The translations under genes and the position numbers were made by a program. The notes below the pieces were generated by a model. That model ran no database searches. It saw only the letters and a program-made list of their open reading frames with translations, and was not told the DNA's origin. A DNA stretch of 11,122 nucleotides from Oscillospiraceae bacterium (lineage in GTDB: Bacteria; Bacillota; Clostridia; Oscillospirales; Ruminococcaceae). Shown piece after piece: positions 1 to 6,392 of the stretch. Location of the stretch: assembly GCA_017848155.1 (NCBI GenBank), contig JAGAKC010000250.1, positions 1 to 11,122 on the forward strand, given 5' to 3'. Positions within the stretch are counted from its first letter, which is position 1, and every line of letters starts with the position of its first letter.

Positions 1-102
1 CCCCTGAAGCAGGCGGAGGACGCTGTGCTTGCGGACACGTCAGAGCCTGATTTCGTGCAGTCGTGTGCGCTGATATGCGACATAATAAAGGAGAGGGTGT
101 AA
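1..102 (+). CDS. cmk: Cytidylate kinase, C-terminal end (partial)
   Basis: An open frame enters at base 1 and ends at the TAA at 100-102, leaving 33 residues that begin PLKQAEDAVLADTS. This resembles the C-terminal segment of cytidylate kinase, where a PL(K)xAxDAxxxDTS stretch follows the catalytic core. Cytidylate kinase phosphorylates CMP and dCMP with ATP in pyrimidine nucleotide metabolism. The stop codon shares one base with the start codon of the next gene (TAATG), so the two are probably translationally coupled. Gene order cmk-plsC-ispH/rpsA is common in Clostridia and supports the call. Only the tail is visible, so the identification rests on a short motif and on context. Confidence 0.6.
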   Translation, partial: PLKQAEDAVLADTSEPDFVQSCALICDIIKERV

Positions 103-713
103 TGTTATACGCATTCCTCCGTAAATGCGCAAAGCTGTTTTACGTGATAGTGTACAACATCACGGTCATCGGCAGGGAGAACATCCCGAAGGAAAAGGGC
201 GGCTACATAATAGCCTCCAACCATGTTTCAAACAATGATCCGCCCGTTGTGGGCATTACCTTTAAAGGAAAGTACACCTTCATGGCGAAGGAGGAGCTTT
301 TCCATAAAAACAAGATATTCACCTGGCTCATCACGAAGCTGGGCGCTTTCCCCGTAAAGAGGGGCGCAAAGGACGGCGCACAGGCGATACAGAAGGCGCT
401 GGACAGCCTCAAGGACGGACGCATCTTCGTCATATTTCCCGAGGGCACACGTTCAAAGGACGGAACGCTCGGCAGGGCGAAGAGCGGTGTGACGCTCATT
501 GCGGCACAGGCAAAGGCTCCCGTCGTACCTGTGTTCATCAAATACGGGCGTAAGAGGAAGTTCCGCCGCCGTATCCAGATCTCCATCGGAGAGATGATAC
601 CTGCGGAGAGGTTCGATGTGGATATCGAGGACAAGCGAGTGCTGAAGCAGGTCAGCTCGACGATAATGGATGAGATCGCAAAGCTGCAGGAGAGAGCACC
701 CGATGTTGATTGA
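102..713 (+). CDS. plsC: 1-acyl-sn-glycerol-3-phosphate acyltransferase
   Basis: A 203-residue protein of the PlsC acyltransferase family, which transfers an acyl group to lysophosphatidic acid to make phosphatidic acid at the membrane. The catalytic HX4D motif is at His41-Asp46 (SNHVSNNDP). The substrate-binding block FPEGTRS is at about 112-118. A hydrophobic stretch near residues 9-22 fits membrane attachment, and the tail is rich in Arg and Lys. Length is typical of short clostridial PlsC proteins. I chose ATG at 102 because AAAGGAGAG at 87-95 sits at the right distance; a GTG at 63 in the same frame has no good ribosome binding site. The gene overlaps the next one by 11 bases, which implies coupled translation in one operon. 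Confidence 0.9.
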   Translation: MLYAFLRKCAKLFYVIVYNITVIGRENIPKEKGGYIIASNHVSNNDPPVVGITFKGKYTFMAKEELFHKNKIFTWLITKLGAFPVKRGAKDGAQAIQKALDSLKDGRIFVIFPEGTRSKDGTLGRAKSGVTLIAAQAKAPVVPVFIKYGRKRKFRRRIQISIGEMIPAERFDVDIEDKRVLKQVSSTIMDEIAKLQERAPDVD

Positions 714-2658
714 GATTGCTGAAAGATCCGGCTTCTGTTTCGGGGTCGAGAGGGCGATACGGCTGACCGAGGAGGCGGCGGAAAGATACGGCGAGGTTTA
801 CACGCTGGGACCGCTGATCCACAACCGCATCGTTACGGACTCCTTACAGGAAAAGGGTATCCATATAGCCGACGGAGTGGAACAGGCTGCGGGCAGACCG
901 CTGGTCATACGCTCCCACGGTGTTGACAGGGAAACAGAGGAAAGAGCGAATGCGGAATGCTCCGTCTGCATCGACGCAACCTGTCCGTTTGTGAAGAAGA
1001 TACACAATATCGTATCGGAGCAGCCGACAGACGGCGCAGTGGTGATACTTGGCGACAGGGATCATCCCGAGGTCATCGGCATAAAGGGTCATGCACGTTG
1101 CCGTGCGTATGTGTGCGGAGATCTTGATGAGATCGAGGCGCTCTTTCGTGACGGTGTGCTTTCAGAGGACGGGAATGTGGCTCTCGTCATCCAGACGACC
1201 TTCGACCGCAGCAGGTTTCTTGAATATTCCCGTGTTATCGGGGAACGATACCGCTGTGTAAAAATATATGACACGATATGCAATGCAACGTCCGAGCGTC
1301 AGAAAAACGCTGAGGAGCTTGCAAAAAGAGCTGCGCTGATGATCGTTGTCGGAGGAAAAAGCAGCTCGAACACAGGGAAGCTTGCTGAGATATGCAGAAG
1401 GCACACCGTGACCGTGTTTACGGAGAACGCCGAAAGCCTTCCCGGGCAGCTTTTACAAGGGCTGCGCTCCGATAGTATTATCGGAATTACGGCGGGAGCT
1501 TCGACCCCTGCCTACACTATAAAGGAGGTTCATGAGAGAATGAACGAAGAGATCAAAAACATCAATGAAAATGAGGAGGACTTCGCTGCTCTGCTCGACC
1601 AGTCTTTTAGAAGAGTATATACCAACAACAGAGTTAAAGCTATAGTTGTAGGCATCAACAAGAATGAAGCTGTAGTTGAGCTCGGCACGAAGCAGACGGG
1701 TTACATACCCCTCGACGAGCTGACAAACGATCCCAACGCTGCTGTTGCTGACGTTGTAAGCATCGGTGACGAGATCGAGGCTATCGTAACCAAGGTCGAC
1801 GATTCCAACGGCGTTATCTTCCTTTCCAAGAAGAAGGTAGATTCCGCACTGGGCATGGAGAAGATCGCTGCTTCCAAGGAAGCTAACGAGACTCTCGAGG
1901 GCGTTGTTACTGCTGCTGTTAAGGGCGGTATCATCGTTATCTACAATGGCACACGTGTATTCATCCCCGCTTCCCAGACAGGCGTTCCCCGTTCCGGCAA
2001 GCTTGAGGATCTGGTTAAGAAGACAGTTCCCTTCAAGGTTATCGAGATCAACGAGCAGCGTGGTCGTGTTGTAGGCTCTATCAGACAGGCTACAAAGGAA
2101 GTTCGTGACGCTGAGAAGGCTAAGTTCTGGGAGTCCATCGAGGTTGGTCAGAAGTTCGAGGGCGAGGTTCGCTCCATCGAGGATTACGGTGTATTTGTTG
2201 ACATCGGCGCTGTTGACGGTCTTGTTCGCACAAGCGAGCTGACATGGAACAGAGTTGGTCATCCCAAGGACATCGTTAAGGAAGGCGATAAGATCACTGT
2301 TATCGTTAAGTCCTTCGATCCCGAGAAGAAGAGAGTTTCCCTCTCCGCTAAGGATCCCGACGAGAATCCCTGGACAAAGTTCGTTGCTGACTACGCTATT
2401 GATGATGTTATCAAGGCTACTATCGTTAGCATCACAGAGTTCGGTGCTTTCGCTCAGATCATCCCCGGCGTTGACGGTCTGATCCACATTTCCCAGATCT
2501 CCACAGAGAGAGTTACAAACATCGCTAACGTTCTCTCCGTAGGTCAGGAAGTTGACGTAAAGATCATCGACATCGACACAGACAAGAACAGAGTTTCCCT
2601 TTCCATGAAGGCTCTCATGGAGGACGCTGCTCCTGCTGACGACGCTGACGCTGAGTAA
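703..2658 (+). CDS. ispH-rpsA: IspH (HMBPP reductase) fused to ribosomal protein S1
   Basis: A 651-residue fusion typical of Clostridia. Residues 1 to about 280 are IspH, the iron-sulfur enzyme that reduces HMBPP to IPP and DMAPP in the last step of the MEP pathway. The three cluster cysteines are Cys12 (SGFCFGV), Cys94 (DATCPF) and Cys193 (ICNATSERQ). His40, His72 and His121 and the HPEVIG segment with Glu123 form the substrate pocket. Residues from about 300 to 640 hold four S1 RNA-binding repeats, at about 305-385, 395-465, 478-550 and 565-640; the last two are the most canonical (GVFVDIG, GAFAQI). The tail is acidic. ATG 703 is preceded by AGGAGAG at 688-694; an in-frame ATG at 670 lies inside plsC and lacks a comparable site. 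Codon use changes sharply at about base 1560, from a mixed pattern to a GTT/GCT/ATC/AAG-rich one, as if the S1 half were tuned for high expression. Confidence 0.95.
   Translation: MLIEIAERSGFCFGVERAIRLTEEAAERYGEVYTLGPLIHNRIVTDSLQEKGIHIADGVEQAAGRPLVIRSHGVDRETEERANAECSVCIDATCPFVKKIHNIVSEQPTDGAVVILGDRDHPEVIGIKGHARCRAYVCGDLDEIEALFRDGVLSEDGNVALVIQTTFDRSRFLEYSRVIGERYRCVKIYDTICNATSERQKNAEELAKRAALMIVVGGKSSSNTGKLAEICRRHTVTVFTENAESLPGQLLQGLRSDSIIGITAGASTPAYTIKEVHERMNEEIKNINENEEDFAALLDQSFRRVYTNNRVKAIVVGINKNEAVVELGTKQTGYIPLDELTNDPNAAVADVVSIGDEIEAIVTKVDDSNGVIFLSKKKVDSALGMEKIAASKEANETLEGVVTAAVKGGIIVIYNGTRVFIPASQTGVPRSGKLEDLVKKTVPFKVIEINEQRGRVVGSIRQATKEVRDAEKAKFWESIEVGQKFEGEVRSIEDYGVFVDIGAVDGLVRTSELTWNRVGHPKDIVKEGDKITVIVKSFDPEKKRVSLSAKDPDENPWTKFVADYAIDDVIKATIVSITEFGAFAQIIPGVDGLIHISQISTERVTNIANVLSVGQEVDVKIIDIDTDKNRVSLSMKALMEDAAPADDADAE
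1521..1542 (+). promoter_or_regulatory. Internal ribosome binding site before the S1 half
   Basis: AAAGGAGG at 1521-1528, a near-perfect Shine-Dalgarno sequence, lies inside the fusion gene exactly where the IspH domain ends. An in-frame ATG (Met280 of the fusion) starts at 1540, 11 bases downstream. A closer ATG at 1532 is out of frame and stops after three codons. The site could allow independent translation of a roughly 372-residue S1 protein. Confidence 0.5.
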
Positions 2659-2675
2659 TCAATACCAGACACAAA

Positions 2676-2704
2676 GACCTCCCTGTTAAAGGGAGGTTTT
2701 TTTA
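2676..2704 (+). terminator. Terminator of the cmk-plsC-ispH/rpsA operon
   Basis: ACCTCCC (2677-2683) pairs with GGGAGGT (2691-2697) around a 7-base loop and is followed by a run of seven T. It lies 18 bases after the stop codon of the fusion gene and is a textbook intrinsic terminator. Confidence 0.93.
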
Positions 2705-2810
2705 TTGTATTTAGTTCTGTTATACATAGGCTTTATATTACGATTTGTAATATAATATTTATCTACAAATTGTGATATCTGGCGTCAGGATAACAAATAG
2801 TATTACAGAA

Positions 2811-2857
2811 TATGCAGCTGATCCTGTACCTGCCGACAGGAAAGAAGCAGCTGCATA
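2811..2857. repeat. Two-stage hairpin, possible structured RNA
   Basis: TATGCAGCTG (2811-2820) is perfectly complementary to CAGCTGCATA (2848-2857). Inside it, TCCTGT (2822-2827) pairs with ACAGGA (2836-2841) around an 8-base loop. The structure lies in a non-coding gap and just before another hairpin at 2875-2908. It could be a small RNA or a dyad repeat; the sequence alone does not decide, and no protein frame explains it. Confidence 0.5.
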
Positions 2858-2873
2858 GTTTGCTCATATACAG

Positions 2874-2908
2874 AAAAACCACTGTGTAACTATACAAACA
2901 GTGGTTTT
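2874..2908 (-). terminator. Probable terminator of the cysteine desulfurase gene
   Basis: AAAACCACTGT (2875-2885) pairs perfectly with ACAGTGGTTTT (2898-2908) around a 12-base loop. On the minus strand it ends in five T and lies about 75 bases after the desulfurase stop codon. On the plus strand it ends in four T, so it may work in both directions. Confidence 0.65.
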
Positions 2909-2982
2909 ATATGTTGATATAACAAATTGTAATAGTGAATTATGCGGAATAATGTGAGATATTGTAATATTATATCGAAAAA

Positions 2983-4107
2983 TTACAAAGAGTATATGAT
3001 ATCCCTGATGGCTGACAGGACAGCTTCCACCTCATCTGCTGTGCTTAACGCAGACAGCGACAGACGTAATGCGCCCTTTGCAAGTTCAGTGCTCCTGCCT
3101 ATGGCAAGCATGACACGGCTCGGCTCGGACATGCCTGAGGAGCAGGCGGAGCCGCTGGAAGCGCAGATGTCCCGTCTGCTAAGCTCATACACCAGCCTCT
3201 CGCCTGTGATATTACCGAAGCAGAAGCTGACGTTGCCGCACAGCCTGTCGTAACGTGGACCGTTGAGGTAGGTGTCAGGCAGTGCGGCTATCCCCTCGAT
3301 AAGAGCGTCACGGAGCGCCGCAGTCCTTTCGGTGGCTATCGGCATTATGGACACGGCGTCCGCAAGTGAGGCTGACATTCCCATTATGGCAGGCAGGTTT
3401 TCCGTGCCGCCACGACGTCCACGCTCCTGCGTGCCGAAAATGAGCTGCGTTACAGGCACACCTGTGCGCACGTACAGCGCACCTGCACCCTTTGGTCCGT
3501 GGAATTTGTGAGCGGACAGGGTCAGCATGTCACGGCACAGCTTCTTCACATCCAGCGGAAGCACTCCTGCTGCCTGGACAGCGTCGGTGTGGAAAAGCAC
3601 TCCCTTTTCACGGCATAGCTGCCCAATCGCTGAAACGGGCTGGATGGTGCCTATCTCATTGTTGGCGGTCATTATGCTCACAAGCGCCGTGTCAGACCGT
3701 ATAGCAGCCGAAACATCACCGACCGAAACACGACCCTCGCTGTCCACGGGGAGCAGTGTCACTTCAAACCCACGTCTTTCGAGGGACTTAAGACATTCAA
3801 GCACCGAGTGGTGCTCGGTCTGCTGGGATATGATGTGCCGTTTTCCCTGTGAGCCACCGTATTCTGCGGCAGATATCAGCGCCATTGTGTTTCCCTCGCA
3901 GCCGCCCGATGTGAAGAATATCTCGTTTGCAGCTGCGCCGAGAATGGAAGCTACCTTTCTGCGTGCGGCGAAGAGAAGTCCTGCGGCAGACTGCCCTGCG
4001 GAGTGCTGCGAGGAGGGATTTCCGTAGTCATCCCGAAGCACTGACAGCATCGCCGAGATAGCGTGCTCGGACGGTCTGGTGGTGGCGGCATTATCGAAAT
4101 ATATCAT
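2983..4107 (-). CDS. nifS: Cysteine desulfurase, NifS/IscS type
   Basis: A 374-residue PLP-dependent enzyme that removes sulfur from cysteine as a protein persulfide for iron-sulfur clusters or other thio-cofactors. It starts MIYFDNAATT, the family signature. PLP-binding landmarks are His99 (TEHHS), Asp175 (HTDAVQ) and the Schiff-base lysine Lys201 in LSAHKFHGPKG. The catalytic cysteine is Cys322 in ASSGSACSSG. Length is normal for the family. ATG 4105-4107 is preceded by AAAGGAG (complement of 4115-4121) seven bases away. No scaffold gene (iscU) or thiI is adjacent in this window, so the sulfur acceptor is unknown. The nifS symbol indicates the family; iscS would be an equal choice. Confidence 0.93.
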   Translation of the reverse strand: MIYFDNAATTRPSEHAISAMLSVLRDDYGNPSSQHSAGQSAAGLLFAARRKVASILGAAANEIFFTSGGCEGNTMALISAAEYGGSQGKRHIISQQTEHHSVLECLKSLERRGFEVTLLPVDSEGRVSVGDVSAAIRSDTALVSIMTANNEIGTIQPVSAIGQLCREKGVLFHTDAVQAAGVLPLDVKKLCRDMLTLSAHKFHGPKGAGALYVRTGVPVTQLIFGTQERGRRGGTENLPAIMGMSASLADAVSIMPIATERTAALRDALIEGIAALPDTYLNGPRYDRLCGNVSFCFGNITGERLVYELSRRDICASSGSACSSGMSEPSRVMLAIGRSTELAKGALRLSLSALSTADEVEAVLSAIRDIIYSL

Positions 4108-4134
4108 GTGCGTGCTCCTTTACTGAAATAGCTA

Positions 4135-4163
4135 CTGAAATTATATCATGCTGCCCGTATAAT
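4135..4163 (+). promoter_or_regulatory. Possible asnB promoter
   Basis: CTGAAA (4135-4140) and TATAAT (4158-4163) are 17 bases apart. The boxes overlap those of the divergent desulfurase promoter, so the two may compete for RNA polymerase. A second TATAAT at 4197-4202, within a repeated TATAATGTC, lacks a recognisable -35 box and is less likely. Confidence 0.4.
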
Positions 4164-4168
4164 GTCAA
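4140..4168 (-). promoter_or_regulatory. Consensus sigma-A promoter for the cysteine desulfurase gene
   Basis: On the minus strand TTGACA (complement of 4163-4168) and TATAAT (complement of 4140-4145) are both perfect and 17 bases apart, with an extended TG before the -10 box. It lies 33 bases upstream of the start codon and overlaps the putative asnB promoter on the other strand. Confidence 0.85.
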
Positions 4169-4235
4169 GAAACGTAACCATCACGGCGCAGCTGCATATA
4201 ATGTCGGAGAGAGCTATCGGGAAAGGAGCGATACT

Positions 4236-5384
4236 ATGTGCGGAATAGCAGGACAGATAGGCTTTGACCGTGATATGCGTGGTCAGGCAGAGGTGATGGC
4301 GGCAATGAGCGCCGCTCTTGCGCCGAGAGGCCCTGACGCAAAGGGCGAATACAGCGACACTGCGGCATACCTTGTGCACAGACGGCTGATAGTGGTAGAC
4401 CCCGAAAACGGCAGGCAGCCGATGACCGAGGGCAGCTACACCATCGTGTACAACGGCGAGCTGTACAACACAGCGGAGATACGTGAGCAGCTTCAGAGGG
4501 ACGGCATGACCTTTGACGGGCACAGCGATACGGAGGTCGTGCTGAAAGCGTTTATCAGGTATGGCGAGGATTGTGCAAGGCTCTTCAACGGGATATTTGC
4601 GTTTGCGGTGTGGGACAGCCGCAGGCGGCGGCTTTTCCTGTGCCGTGACAGGATAGGCGTAAAGCCGCCCTTTTACTCCTTTGCGGACGGCGGTATAATT
4701 TTTGCGAGCGAGATAAAGGCGCTGCTTAAGAATCCTGCGGTGAAGCCTGTGATAACACGTGAGGGAGTTATGGACATAATGCTCATCGGCCCTGCAAAAC
4801 GGGTCGGCGGCGGAGTATTCCGTGATATTGCGGAGATACCGCCTGCGCACTATGCGTATTTTGATGAGGACGGCTTCACGATGATGAGATACTGGGAGCT
4901 GAAGGCGGCTCCGCATACGGAGGGCTTTGAGGATACCGCCCGTCATGTGAGGGAGCTTATCACCGACGCTGTGAAGCGGCAGCTGGTCAGTGACGTGCCG
5001 CTTTGCTGCTTCCTTTCGGGCGGACTTGACAGCAGCGTGATATCCGCAATAGCGGCAGAGGAATTCAGAAAACGGGGAGAGCAGCTCTGCACCTGGTCGA
5101 TAGACTACCGTGACAATCACAGAAACTTCACCGCAAGCAGCTTTCAGCCTGACGAGGACGCTCCGTGGATAGTGAAGATGGCGGAATATATCGGCTCCGA
5201 CCATACTGACGTGGTGCTGGATACGCCTGCGCTGACTGATGCGCTGGATGACGCAGTGCTTGCACGTGACCTGCCCGGTATGGCGGATGTGGACAGCTCG
5301 CTGTACCTTTTCTGCAGGGAGATAAAGAAGCGTTTTCCCGTGGCGCTGTCGGGGGAGTGTGCGGATGAGTATTTACACACATGA
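4236..5384 (+). CDS. asnB: Asparagine synthetase, N-terminal part, interrupted by the element
   Basis: The 5' part of a glutamine-hydrolysing asparagine synthetase, which makes asparagine from aspartate, glutamine and ATP. Cys2 (MCGIAG) is the nucleophile of the class II glutaminase domain (about 1-190), with NGELYN at about 73-78. The synthetase domain begins after it, with the ATP pyrophosphatase loop SGGLDSS at 261-267. Native sequence ends at Glu378 (base 5369) within SGECADE; four foreign codons (YLHT) follow, then a TGA inside the element. The remaining 231 codons resume at 9621. The piece keeps the glutaminase half but lacks the C-terminal part of the synthetase domain, so asparagine synthesis from it is unlikely. 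AAAGGAG at 4222-4228 supports ATG 4236. Confidence 0.93.
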   Translation: MCGIAGQIGFDRDMRGQAEVMAAMSAALAPRGPDAKGEYSDTAAYLVHRRLIVVDPENGRQPMTEGSYTIVYNGELYNTAEIREQLQRDGMTFDGHSDTEVVLKAFIRYGEDCARLFNGIFAFAVWDSRRRRLFLCRDRIGVKPPFYSFADGGIIFASEIKALLKNPAVKPVITREGVMDIMLIGPAKRVGGGVFRDIAEIPPAHYAYFDEDGFTMMRYWELKAAPHTEGFEDTARHVRELITDAVKRQLVSDVPLCCFLSGGLDSSVISAIAAEEFRKRGEQLCTWSIDYRDNHRNFTASSFQPDEDAPWIVKMAEYIGSDHTDVVLDTPALTDALDDAVLARDLPGMADVDSSLYLFCREIKKRFPVALSGECADEYLHT

Positions 5385-5392
5385 CCTAACAC
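5345..5392 (+). other. attL, left junction of the element
   Basis: The left half is asnB sequence up to ATGAG (5365-5369); the right half is element DNA with CACATG (5378-5383) and AACAC (5388-5392). The only exact match at the crossover with the right junction is ATGAG, shared with 9616-9620. The GA at 5367-5368 is the inferred two-base crossover. Confidence 0.85.
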
Positions 5393-5406
5393 CTTGCATA
5401 TCCCTG

Positions 5407-5444
5407 AAAAAAATGTCCCCGCATATCCTGCGGGGACATTTTTT
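5407..5444. terminator. Bidirectional terminator just inside the left end
   Basis: AAAAAATGTCCCCGCA (5408-5423) pairs with TGCGGGGACATTTTTT (5429-5444), a 16-bp perfect stem with a 5-base loop and T runs on both strands. On the plus strand it would stop transcription arriving from the interrupted asnB. On the minus strand it lies 35 bases after the 14-codon ORF and would end its transcript. Confidence 0.92.
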
Positions 5445-5479
5445 GATCATATGCTGTTTCAGCCGTCATGGCATACACA

Positions 5480-5524
5480 TTATAATCCCAGAATGTATCT
5501 GAAGAACATTTCCCAGAAATCCAT
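5480..5524 (-). CDS. 14-residue hydrophobic peptide, divergent from the response regulator
   Basis: A short minus-strand frame encodes MDFWEMFFRYILGL. Its ATG is preceded by GGAGG (complement of 5532-5536) with 7 bases between, an in-frame stop lies shortly upstream, and a promoter and a terminator flank it, giving a transcript of about 145 bases. The peptide is rich in Phe, Trp, Tyr and Leu with Asp, Glu and Arg interspersed, so it could form an amphipathic helix. It has no Gly-Gly leader and no Cys for an AgrD-like thiolactone. I do not recognise it. Possible roles are a signal peptide for the adjacent kinase, a small membrane-active product, or just a leader on a small RNA. The full set of expression signals is what makes it credible; the function is unknown. 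Confidence 0.6.
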   Translation of the reverse strand: MDFWEMFFRYILGL

Positions 5525-5556
5525 CTCTACACCTCCAAAAGCTGTTTAATGAATTA

Positions 5557-5585
5557 AGGATAGCTTATCGGAAAGCGTATATCAA
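5557..5585 (-). promoter_or_regulatory. Promoter of the small peptide transcript, possible LytTR site
   Basis: On the minus strand TTGATA (complement of 5580-5585) and TATCCT (complement of 5557-5562) are 17 bases apart, about 33 bases before the ATG. TCCGTTGAT (complement of 5581-5589) overlaps the -35 box and matches the LytTR-type half-site pattern [TA][AC][CA]GTTN[AG][TC]. I see no clean second copy one helical spacing away, so binding by the neighbouring regulator is only suggested. Confidence 0.55.
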
Positions 5586-5621
5586 CGGATTTGCTACGTA
5601 AGGTATGAAAATCGTGACGAC

Positions 5622-5650
5622 TTGATAATTTTTCGAAACAATGGTATAAT
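5622..5650 (+). promoter_or_regulatory. Promoter of the response regulator-kinase operon
   Basis: TTGATA (5622-5627) and TATAAT (5645-5650) are separated by 17 bases, close to the sigma-A consensus, 31 bases before the response regulator ATG. An odd palindrome, TCGTGACGA, sits directly upstream at 5612-5620 and could be an operator. Confidence 0.8.
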
Positions 5651-5681
5651 GGGATAAACAAACTGTCAAAGGAGAGTGGCC

Positions 5682-6392
5682 ATGCATATTGCGATTTGTG
5701 ATGATGAAAGAGTATGGCACGAGGTGCTGCTGAAGCTTCTCAGGGAATACTCTGGAAAAAGACAGCTGGATATATACACGCAAAGCTTCGCAAACGGAAG
5801 GGCGCTTGCGGAATCAAACAAGAAATTCGATATCATCTTCATGGATTACAGAATGAAGGGCATAAACGGGATAGAAACGGCACGGCGGATACGTGAGGTG
5901 TCGCCTGAAAGCGTCATCATCTTTGTAAGCTCACATACGGATGTTGCGATAGATACTTTTGAGGTAAAGGCATACCGCTTCCTTGCAAAGCCTATCAACC
6001 GCTCAAAGCTGTTCAAGGCACTGGACGACTATCGTGCGGAGATAGACCTTGACAGCTTTCTTATCTATAAGACCCATGACATGACGCTGAGGATAAGGAT
6101 ATCCGACATCATCTATGTGGAGGCCGCAAAAAACCACGCAATAATACATACCGCAAGCGAGGCTCATGAGGTGGTAAAGAATCTGAAACAGGTGTACAAT
6201 GATCTTCCTAAGGATAAATTCTACCGCTGTCAGAAGTCATATGTCGTGTCCTTCCTTCATATCCGTGCCCATGATAAGGAGGAGATCTATCTGGACGACG
6301 GCCGCAGCGTAAAGATCAGCCGTAATTCCATAAGGGACTTCAGAAACTCATTTCAAGAATATATACTGAAATACAACACGGGAGATGTATAA
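5682..6392 (+). CDS. LytTR-family (AgrA-like) response regulator
   Basis: A 236-residue protein with an N-terminal receiver (about 1-120) and a C-terminal LytTR DNA-binding domain (about 128-232). Receiver landmarks are Asp7-Asp8 (IAICDDE), the phosphoacceptor Asp55 in IIFMDYRM, and Lys103 in FLAKPI. The LytTR part carries the family's DIIYVEAAKNHAIIHT and FYRCQKSYVVSF segments. The family binds promoter DNA as a dimer after phosphorylation by a GHKL kinase. ATG 5682 lies six bases after AAAGGAGA (5668-5675); the in-frame GTG at 5676 touches that site and is rejected as the start. The kinase gene follows without a gap, so they form an operon. Likely targets are the divergent peptide promoter, its own promoter, and perhaps the recombinase region; this is inferred. 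Confidence 0.9.
   Translation: MHIAICDDERVWHEVLLKLLREYSGKRQLDIYTQSFANGRALAESNKKFDIIFMDYRMKGINGIETARRIREVSPESVIIFVSSHTDVAIDTFEVKAYRFLAKPINRSKLFKALDDYRAEIDLDSFLIYKTHDMTLRIRISDIIYVEAAKNHAIIHTASEAHEVVKNLKQVYNDLPKDKFYRCQKSYVVSFLHIRAHDKEEIYLDDGRSVKISRNSIRDFRNSFQEYILKYNTGDV

Larger units (their letters stand above)
2705..2982. other. AT-rich intergenic region with hairpins
   Basis: This 278-base stretch between the rpsA terminator and the end of the cysteine desulfurase gene holds no convincing gene. It contains small inverted repeats (ATATTAC at 2735-2741 with GTAATAT at 2747-2753), a TATAAT at 2751-2756 without a good -35 box, and two copies of ACAAATTGT near 2765 and 2932. A two-stage hairpin and a probable terminator within it are listed separately. 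Confidence 0.5.

Noticed and set aside
1453..2487. 344-codon open frame on the minus strand opposite the S1 repeats
   Set aside because: It is a shadow of the strongly biased codon use of S1; it has no ribosome binding site and no recognisable domains.
4146..5204. 352-codon open frame on the minus strand opposite asnB
   Set aside because: It lies wholly antisense to a clear AsnB domain, with low-complexity, non-protein-like content.
5595..5624. Paired LytTR direct repeats between the divergent promoters
   Set aside because: Only the site at 5581-5589 matches the pattern well; candidate partners at 5595 and 5616 have several mismatches.
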